Source: Ignelater luminosus
Lineage: Eukaryota > Arthropoda > Insecta > Coleoptera > Elateridae
Length of the DNA stretch: 64,000 nt
Direction: 5' to 3'
NCBI GenBank assembly: GCA_011009095.1
Contig: VTPC01090694.1
Span: 94,980-158,979 of the forward strand
Part shown: piece after piece, positions 55,501-64,000 of the stretch
Layout of the letters: every line of letters starts with the position of its first letter
Numbering within the stretch: the stretch's first letter is position 1
Notes under the pieces: model-generated
What the model saw: the letters and a program-made list of their open reading frames with translations, nothing else
Database searches by the model: none
Told to the model about the DNA's origin: nothing
Program-made: the position numbers and the translations under genes

Positions 55501-58500
55501 TTTTTTCATTTAATATTTCATTGTTTATTCTTCGCTTAAAGCGATCTTTATATAAAACTTTTCGGTCAAACGTTATCTTATCGTTTTAGCACAACATCTT
55601 TACATTCATTTACACTTTGGGTTTTTGGTCTAAAAATATTTACATTATCCTAAAATATACTTTTTATCAGTGTCGTTGCTATAAAAAGTTTTTTTGAGCT
55701 TTTGAAAGAGTGGTGTTGGTTATTGACCACACCATATCAAAGGTTTAGTTTTGATCCTTTTGCTGTTGTGTTTGAAGGTTACAAAAAGAATATTGAATTT
55801 TAGAAAATTGTTTAACAATTTTGAGCAACCAATTTTGATTGATTCTCAATTTTCTTTTAAATTATTTATTTTGATGAATGAAATCTTGGACAATTTTGAG
55901 CACCCATGTTGTGAGTTGATGATTTTGATCACCATCTTGAGCAACTCCATTTTGACCATTTACATGTTAACTGATTCTCAGATTTCTGTTAAACTAACTC
56001 GATTAAAAATCTGAAAATCGTGATAATAGCGTTTTAACTTGTCTGCACGTAATCTTACGTGTCTTTGATGCCTGAAATATTTAGACGAGGAAGACATCAA
56101 TAGTATCCAATTAGACAACGTTAATCTAATTCCAATTGAAATATTGTCATTCGTTCTCTAATACGTATATGCAGTTTACATTATGTATATCAGACAATAG
56201 AAACCAATTTGATTATGAGCTCATTTTTATTACTTTATTACATCTGATAAAAGTTGATCTTCAACTGTCTGAAATCATTCATACTAATATTTATTTTATA
56301 ATAATTGAACGACGACATTATACATATGTCTGGTGCTACCAAATCGATTGTCTAAAACAGCTATTAATAAACTCCTAGTTATATTTTCGAATTACCATGA
56401 CTCACTATGTTTTGGCTCAAACGATTTAATAAAGTATGTGCTGGATTATGTAAAATGAAATATGGAAAATGCTTTATCTCAACGAATCTTCACATTATTT
56501 AAATGGCCAAAATGCGATCTTGCTTTATGTTGAATAATTCTGACCTTTTAGATTTGCATATTTACGAATCATTTCCATCAATAAAAATAAAAAGTGTCAA
56601 TTGTTTATACAAATAGGAACCTTTTAAAAATAAAGTAAAAGGTTTCCACTATCTATCTATATTGGTAACTATTTTTAGTTTAGCCTTTCATCTGTTGGCA
56701 TCTATCATTTGCAAACTACACAAGTGTATTTGAAAATTATGTAACAAAATTTTATTTCAATATCCTCGGTATGTAAAAATCTAATGATTTAATCAAATAG
56801 GCCATTTAATAATGTTTTTCTTTTTGAAAACCCATTTAAAATTTAATTTTGGCTTAATTTTTTATAAAATGAACACCCGTTTTAAAATATACAAGATTTT
56901 GGCACCAATAAAGAATTTCCTGTTTTTATTAATTCTTTTTTTCTGTACCATGTAGTAGTTGCTAATAAAAAAATGTGTAAATATAGTTTGATACTTTTAA
57001 TTTTAGAATGATTTAAAAACAAAGGAAGTACAACCTTTCCTTTGGGAAACTAGAAATTAACGAATTCTTGACTCCTAGAGATAAACCAAAACAGAGGACA
57101 TTCTAAATGCGATAATATCCATTGTGGTTGGATACTATATATGGGGTGATATTCACGGTAGTTTGCGATACAAATCTGCAGCTAACTGACAAGAACTTTG
57201 ATATACTCTGATGGTCCCAACATTCCAAGAAAGCTTTTTTCTGATCAACATTAATAAGGACAAGACGAAAAAACCTTTTGAAAAATTGTTTTTCACATAA
57301 ATAGTACAAAATCTAATTCAGAAGAATATTTTTTACAAACAAATTGACAGCATCTCAATGGTGCAGCCAAATAATTCATAAAGAAGGCCAAAGTGGAATA
57401 AAACTAGTCTATAGTCTGTCAAACATATCAAGTTAAGAATGTTAACTTAAGCAAAAAAAGAAAGGTGCAGATTCTACACTCATTGGTCCAAATTTAGACA
57501 TTTGGAATCCAAAAACGCAATGTTTGCAAATTGCAAACAATCAAAAAACATACTCGACATCAAAGGCAATTGGAGGCAATAAAACAAATTTGCCACCAAA
57601 TGAGTTTGGAGAATAGAGCCTGCCTCACCAACAAAAGGCAACTTCATCTCCAGATCTAATAGAGCATCTTGTAGTCAACCATACCCATCCGTGGAAGAAG
57701 TTAGAACACTGCCTAGACGTCAAGAATTCTAGAGAAAATCTAATTTCTTAGTAAGCGTACAGTTGTAGCATCTCGATTAAGCGCTCCGTTCAGACAGATC
57801 AACATTGGAAAGCAATTCTTCCGTCATATCTTCTTTGACTAACTTTGGAATTCTAGTGCACGCGCAACCTATTCTATTCTTGGTTAATCCAATATCTAGT
57901 TTGCATAAAAAACGAAGAATTTACAGTTTAACATTTTGTTTATGGGGCTGACCTTTTGAATAACAGTTGAAAAAATGTCAAGAAAAACGCTTATGGTTTG
58001 CCAAAAACACTAAAAAATAAAATCTTGCTCACAGTGCGGTATATTTTTTTGGTAAGCAAAGTATGGCAGAATTGAAAAACGTACAAAATCAGTAGATAAT
58101 CATCCTACTCTTAAGATCTCTTCAAGACTACTTGCGTTTTTTTCCCGTAAGAAAGTCTAAAAAACACTTTGTCAGAAGTACATAAGAGAGACAAGAAAAT
58201 AAACCTAATTGAATATCAACTTGGGAATACCAACAGCTATGGCACTATCTTTAGTCATATGCACTTGGCACAAATAATAGAAATCTGCCCGTCACTATAT
58301 CGCTTTGAGACATCCACGTTTAAAGTGTTGCTCTACTCGTGCTGAATCTTCTTCTTTCTTCTTCTGTTATAGTTTATTTCCTTTTTTCTTCTTTCTCTTA
58401 TTTTTATTTACTCTTGACGTTTTTCCTCTTCTGAATTTTCCCTTCACGATCTCTATGTTTATAATACCTTCTTTCTGGTAGCCCACACTCTTCTCACTGT

Positions 58501-61500
58501 TAGTCTTCTTTTTTGTGTTTGTTTCTTCTTTATGCCTTTGCTTTGACTATTTGGCAATTTGAACTCCACGATTCCAATTGAAAAATCAGTATCAATCTTC
58601 AGTACAAAAATTCTGGTCAGGTCCTGATTGCGAGGTGGTATATGGGAGCCACCACAGTAAATTTATACTGATACTGATACAAATTGACTGCAGTAAGAGT
58701 ATACAGAACTGATTTTGATTAGAAACTTTCGGCCCACCTTTCTCCCATTTATAGTAGCCATTAAAAATTGCCACTTGGTTTCTGATGCCTATAAATGAGA
58801 ATTAGGACAGTTTGTTGTTGTTACATTGTATCGACGGGAACGAGGTTTGTTTGGAAACAGTCTGAGAAAAGTGAATTTGCAAAAATGTCAAGGAATTTTT
58901 TTTAATCTTAGAAGAATCGTCAAAAACGAAATGTGACCTGGAAAATTTGTTTACTTAAATCCCAGCCATTTTATAATTGGAGTATGAGAATATACTTCGT
59001 TTCAAATTAGGTTCTTACCTAAACCTAAAACTCAAATTTTGACTGAAAATCCAAAAGAAAGATATCTAGAGAGCGCCAGAAGCTGAACTAGAAAAAAGAA
59101 ACCATCGGCCAATCCACGCTGCTTCTCGCAGGCTAACAGCCTGTATATGGAATCATTTCCAAGCAACACCCTGTATAGAGGGTTCACTTAAAGTACCATT
59201 CTGTATATAAAAGCTTAAAAATCGTGTCCTGAGGTCAAATTGCATTCTCGTTACTTACCAGGGAATCTACATTGGTTCCTTAATTAAATCTCCAGCCTCT
59301 CTCTCGTTTCTCCAAACTGTAATTAATGTTTTATACACAAAATCAAATATTATCTCTGTTACTAGGAGTCAGGATCTCATCGTTACGGTATCTAGATATC
59401 TTATGAAACAAAACAAAGCTTATATGAATAAGAAGACAAAAGTTAAACTACATGAGTTGATTTGAAAAGGTTTTCCATCTTACTTTCTAAATTTGGAGGT
59501 CTTTTGATTTCCAGCAACGTACTTAATTAAGGTAAATTAAATTTTAAGCACTTAAAGTTTCACGACCACAGAACTCTAATTTTATAAAATTTAACGGAGA
59601 GGATACCAATTTTTCCATCAGACACTGGCGATGAGATGATGTTTTCACCAACCAGGGAAGATGGCGATGATATTGGAGTCAATTCATCTTAGGTATGGTC
59701 CTTTCTACACGTGGACTAGAAACTCGTATCCGATTAGCTTGTCGACATTGTTCTTTAGAGCCCTTTTCTGAAGAACACGATAAAACTCAAAAAAGGCACT
59801 TAAAGTAAGCCCACGTTAAGTCTTGATTTTAACAACGAAAGCTTGGGTAGTTGCAGGAACACCTGCGTTACGCTGTGTTCGGATTTCGACTCCGTGAGAT
59901 GATCTCACATAAAATGATTTGAAATAGTAAAGAAGCTGGTTGTACACTATATTACCAAATAAAACACAGACGGTCAATTAAAAAATGGAAAAATACCAAC
60001 AAACGTCATTTTTTAATGTAGAACTGTCTTTCACTCAGACATGAATTTGCACACGGCAAACATTTTTTTCTTAAGAACAGACTCAATATAAACAAAATTT
60101 CCTTGAATTGATAAAAACAAAAAAATATAACAAAGATTCATTCATTCATTTCGGTTTTGGTATGGTGACTGAAGTAACAGTCGTTGGAGCTAGTTTTGGC
60201 TGGCAGCGTCTACTAGTCGTTGGTGTGGTGCCACGACCTTCGTGGAGAAGCATCCCTGGTGCAAAGTCAGCAGTCTTGATAAGGAACCGATAGAGGTTTA
60301 AAACTCGACAGAGACAATATTTTTGAAATTGAAACGGCGAAAAATGGGCAAAAAACCTAGCCCTAATTTTGCAAAACAGATAGTCTTACAAAAGTTTTTC
60401 CTGTCTTCTGATTCTTTATAGATTATGTCTTCTAACCTTATAGCGTCTCATTTTTGCTTTTAATAATTATCACATCACAGTTACGTTTCTTAAACTTTAT
60501 TGCAAGATCTAAACTGATAGAAAAAATTGGACAAAATTTTATTTGAGTGAATCTTGTTGCTACAACATTTTAATTTTGCAGTACAATTAGTGAAGTAGAT
60601 TCGTTCCAAAACAGTAAGTTAATCAGAGAAATCCAATTACCTTGCAACGAAGTGCACACACATACACACATCTACGTAATTACTTAATTATGTTACGTTG
60701 ATACTAATTACTAATTGGACTTTATTGCATTTCAGGTCTATAGCTTTACCTTCCTCATATTTGTAATGTAGACTATCGATTATTGTTAAACACGAGAACA
60801 TGACGAACTGCACCATAGACATATGTACTACACCTGTTTGCTAATTGGATTTATCTTATTAAAGTTTGCTAATTGAAACTCACTGAAATATCTTTGAGTA
60901 AAATTTGAACATATTTTCGCAACGCAACGCTATTTTTATCTCTTGCTGCACGCATCATACCTACTATTGTAAATTTAGTAGTTGTTCTAGGTAGGAACAA
61001 AAGTAGTAGGAGGTGTAGGTGTTGAGGCACGTGATGTATGTATAGTATCTGACACAACAATAATGCCATCATCTCTACATCTCATCTTGAATTTTTCAAA
61101 CTCCCCAGGCGTACATATTTGTTTACAAGAAAAGTATAAAAAACTTTAGAAATCGTTCGTTGTCCAAATAAACTATTAAAACAATCTTCTCGCATATGGT
61201 GTCGCAAAGTCGGCCACTTTTCTAATAACTGTAGCTTTTAGACGATGACTGACAGGACGAGCATGATTTTAATTATTTACAGAACTTGGCTTGAATATGT
61301 TGATGTGGTATGTGAATATGTCAAGATCTGTTTTCAAATACATTTTCTTTTCTAAAATATACAAGAATTTATATTTCACTTTTAGTTTCCTTTTATTATT
61401 TAAGTAAAAACCTTCACCTTTCCATTTTCATTTTATGTGTTTGTATCATCGATATTATTCATAGTTCCATTCTAGGAAATTATAAAAACTCCCTAAAGAA

Positions 61501-63060
61501 TCCTTAAAATATATTTTATTCATGATTTACTGGAACACGTAAAAATGCGAAAAACAAATGAATGTGTGATTTAATCGTGTTTAGATCTTAATCATTAAAT
61601 TCCATTATGATGCAAGATTTATTTTTTCCTCTTCCGGATCGAGATACTTGTTTTTTCCTCCGATATAACTGTAACAATAGGATTCCATTAAATATTTTGA
61701 TTATTTTTCCTTTTTGTATGTATGTCGAATCTTGGTGAATGACCCTGTGTATATTATAAGTAAAAATAGCCCGATTTGATTAATTCCGTTTTAATTTTAG
61801 ATATTCCAATTCTGTTTATATTCTAAATATGTTTCCAGTAAACAATATAAATATATTTTTAGTGCTGTCAACAAATATAGACTCAATGTTTACTTGTTTA
61901 TTTATAAGAGGGGAGTAGAATAATTTTATCGTTGTATATAAAATGTAGAATAAGTAAGAGGTATGCGAATATTGACCTTTCATCTAAAAATAGGGGATTT
62001 TATGACGCAAAGGAGGCCTTAAAATCTCGGTATTAAAATTTTCTAATGAATTGTTCCTTTGTTATTTTACTTTCGTTAATTAGTTGGATATTTGTAATTC
62101 AAAAGAAATGTGAATATTAAATGTGAGAAGTCTCGGGCAATAATAAATCCGGCAAAGATATTAAATACGAAATGAAGTAATAAATTTATTATTGTTCGAG
62201 ATCCTTGAATATCTTGAAGGGTTGCTTCAAGGTGTCTTCGATTTGCTTATAGCAGTTTGGTCGAAGATGGGAGAGTCCAAATGTGAAAAACTGCGTTGCG
62301 TAGACTTTTTTTTAACAGGCAAAAAATGCTTGGAATTTGTAATTTCTGTCGTGATGAAAATCAATTGAAGTCGAAATCTCAATTAACTTCTTAATTAAAT
62401 TTTGCTAGAATGTCATCCACTTTAATACCTAACTATAATAGCCAACATACAGTAAGAATTTCTAATATACTACAGTTTATGATAATATGAATTATGAGAA
62501 TTTTCAGAAGGGTAGTTGTAACGTTTTTTTACCATTAGCGATTTACTGTAACTTAAACCATTAAAGTGTTTGTGTTTCTGAATAAATCATGACTTTATCA
62601 GCCTTTCCGATTCTGCATTAATGTCTTAATGTGTGTCAATTATCAAGACACAGAATCGAACTGACACTATCACTACTACTCCCAAAGTTAATTTCGTTGA
62701 AGAAACTCGCTTCTCTTCAGTCTGTGAAAAAATCAAGGCAGGTCAGCCATGTAGGTTGCTCCCAACTTTTGGCCATGATGTGATAGTTGCAGTAGCGGAT
62801 TTTGATGTTTGTTATGTGGTATGGAGTGATGGCGTTGCTGTGGTATAGAAGTTTACTTGTTCTGTTACCAATAGCAATATTTGTCTTGTATTTTTTTTAA
62901 CTTAAAGCTCAAGGTTAAAATCTTTCTCTTTTTTACCCGCCTGTTTAATTTGCTGTTATAGCTTAAACGTTGATTAACTCAAGTGAAATCTTTTTCTGCC
63001 AACTGTTATCCTCTAGTAAGTTGGTTGACTGATTTCTAATCTAATAAGTAGAACTTTGAT
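52540..63060. other. AT-rich, probably intronic DNA
   Basis: No gene was recognised over 10 kb. Local features are a pyrimidine run (58345-58400), short decayed repeats and noise frames. Read as the first intron of the 52491 gene this is normal, but it could also be intergenic. Confidence 0.45.
54661..54698 (+). other. Candidate alternative or terminal exon
   Basis: The 38 bp are bounded by a polypyrimidine tract plus AG (ttttttattttgtttgatag) and a strong donor (GTAAGT). In phase with the exon at 52491 it would add 12 residues (D-K-K-L-H-D-E-H-S-N-P-F) and then a stop formed by the last three exon bases. It is either a stop-bearing alternative exon or a chance match. Confidence 0.25.
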
Positions 63061-63099
63061 ACAGTATTACTTTTTACCCAGCGCTTTTGGCAGTTTCTT

Positions 63100-64000
63100 T
63101 TCCATGTGTAATAAAATAAGAAACAAAAAAATAAAGACAGTAAGACTGTAACAGACAAAATACCTTGCTCGTGGTTTTTGTTCCATTCGTATTACAATTT
63201 GGCCATAAAAAAGTTTATGGTAAGATGTAATAAATAAGAAACAAAAAAATGAAGACAGTAAGACCGTAACAGACAAAATGCCTTGCTCATGCTTTCTGTT
63301 CTATTTGAATTACAATTTGGCCAAAAGAAAGTTTATGGTAAGGTTTAATAAAATAAGAAACAAACAAATGAAGACAGTAAGACTGTAACAGACAAACTAC
63401 CTTGCTCGTGCTTTTTGTTCCATTGGTATTACAATTTGACCAAAAAAAAGTTAATGGTAAGATGTAATAAATAAGAAACAAAAAAATGAAGACAGTAAGA
63501 CCGTAACAGACAAAATGCCTTGCTCATGCTTTTTGTTCTATTTGAATTACAATTTGACCAAAAAAAAGATTTATAGTAAGGTGTAATAAATAAGAAACAA
63601 AAAAAGGAAGACGGTAAGACTATAACAGACAAAATGCCTTGCTCATGCTTTTTGTTTCATTCGTAGTACAATTTGGCCAAACAAAAAGTTAATGGTAAGG
63701 TGTAATAAAATACGAAACAAAAAAATAAAGACAGTAAGACCGTAACAGACAAAATGCCTTGCTCATGCTTTTTGTTCCATTTGTATTACAATTTGACCAA
63801 AAGAAAGTTTATGGTAAGGTTTAATAAAATAAGATACAAAAAAATGAAGACAGTAAGACCGTAACAGACAAAATGCCTTGCTCATGCTTTTTGTTCTATT
63901 TGAATTACAATTTGGCCAAAAAAAAGATTTATAGTAAGATGTAATAAATAAGAAACAAAAAAATGAAGACAGTAAGACTGGAACAGACAGAATGCCTTGC
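63100..64000. repeat. Tandem array of 118-120-bp repeats, running off the edge
   Basis: The word aagacagtaag (one copy aagacggtaag) starts at 63134, 63252, 63371, 63489, 63608, 63728, 63847 and, as aagac, at 63966, giving spacings of 118, 119, 118, 119, 120, 119 and 119. Each unit has GTAACAGACAAAATGCCTTG, ttgctcatgctttttgttc and gaattacaatttggcc. The first four monomers alternate in type (actg/ctcgtg and accg/ctcatg), which suggests an earlier two-monomer unit. The frames across the array (63067-63632, minus) are periodic artefacts. Confidence 0.9.

Noticed and set aside
63067..63632. Three overlapping minus-strand frames with similar hydrophobic proteins
   Set aside because: They repeat with the 118-120-bp tandem period and are artefacts of the array.
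1..64000. CRISPR arrays, bacterial operons, rRNA genes
   Set aside because: None seen. The only regular array is the 118-120-bp tandem repeat, and gene structure is eukaryotic throughout.

Overview
This window looks like nuclear DNA of an insect. It is AT-rich, carries short (50-75 bp) spliceosomal introns, and encodes animal genes (TIM23, TIM13, MZT2, an FOP/CEP43-type centrosomal protein, caspases) scattered among decayed transposons of many classes. An MZT2 gene together with hAT, mariner, pogo, gypsy, R1-like and R2-like relics fits a non-dipteran insect. A beetle is my guess, which the sequence alone does not prove. Real genes are mostly split into short exons, so I reconstructed them by hand from splice sites and reading phase.

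Layout. 0-6.8 kb: intergenic sequence with a LINE tail (3.7-4.0 kb) and GC-rich islands of unknown origin. 6.79-7.53 kb: a four-exon gene for a small secreted protein (DUF1091-like). 7.5-13.1 kb: MITE-like elements, a pogo-type transposase relic, an internally deleted gypsy-type retrotransposon and a palindromic MITE. 14.9-19.4 kb: a compact block with TIM23 (-), MZT2 (+) from a shared 182-bp promoter, a 1.13-kb inverted-repeat element, then an FOP/CEP43 homologue (+). 20.7-25.7 kb: one nested 5.0-kb mariner-type element bounded by TA and long inverted repeats, with its transposase split by a 1.82-kb LTR-like insertion. 26.5-28.0 kb: TIM13 (-) head to head with an unrecognised 269-aa protein (+). 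29.8-31.3 kb: LINE, multicopy-protein and tRNA-like relics.

31.4-45.8 kb is the most interesting part, a three-gene caspase cluster. Two near-identical tandem genes (A and B) encode caspase-like proteins that keep the active-site Cys but lack the catalytic His and the p20 specificity-loop Arg. A third gene (C), in opposite orientation with matching intron positions, encodes a caspase with all catalytic residues. A and B are almost identical over intron 1 to exon 4, but their first exons differ mostly by amino-acid-changing substitutions. A ends in a CaaX-like tetrapeptide that B lacks. An R1-like LINE and a hAT/ZBED relic lie between the two duplicated units.

45.8-52.2 kb: intergenic, with an R2-clade LINE relic. 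52.2-52.5 kb: a GC-rich promoter and a short first coding exon (with a uORF) of a plus-strand gene whose remainder probably lies beyond the window. The rest is AT-rich, probably intronic, and ends in an array of about eight 118-120-bp tandem repeats that runs off the right edge.
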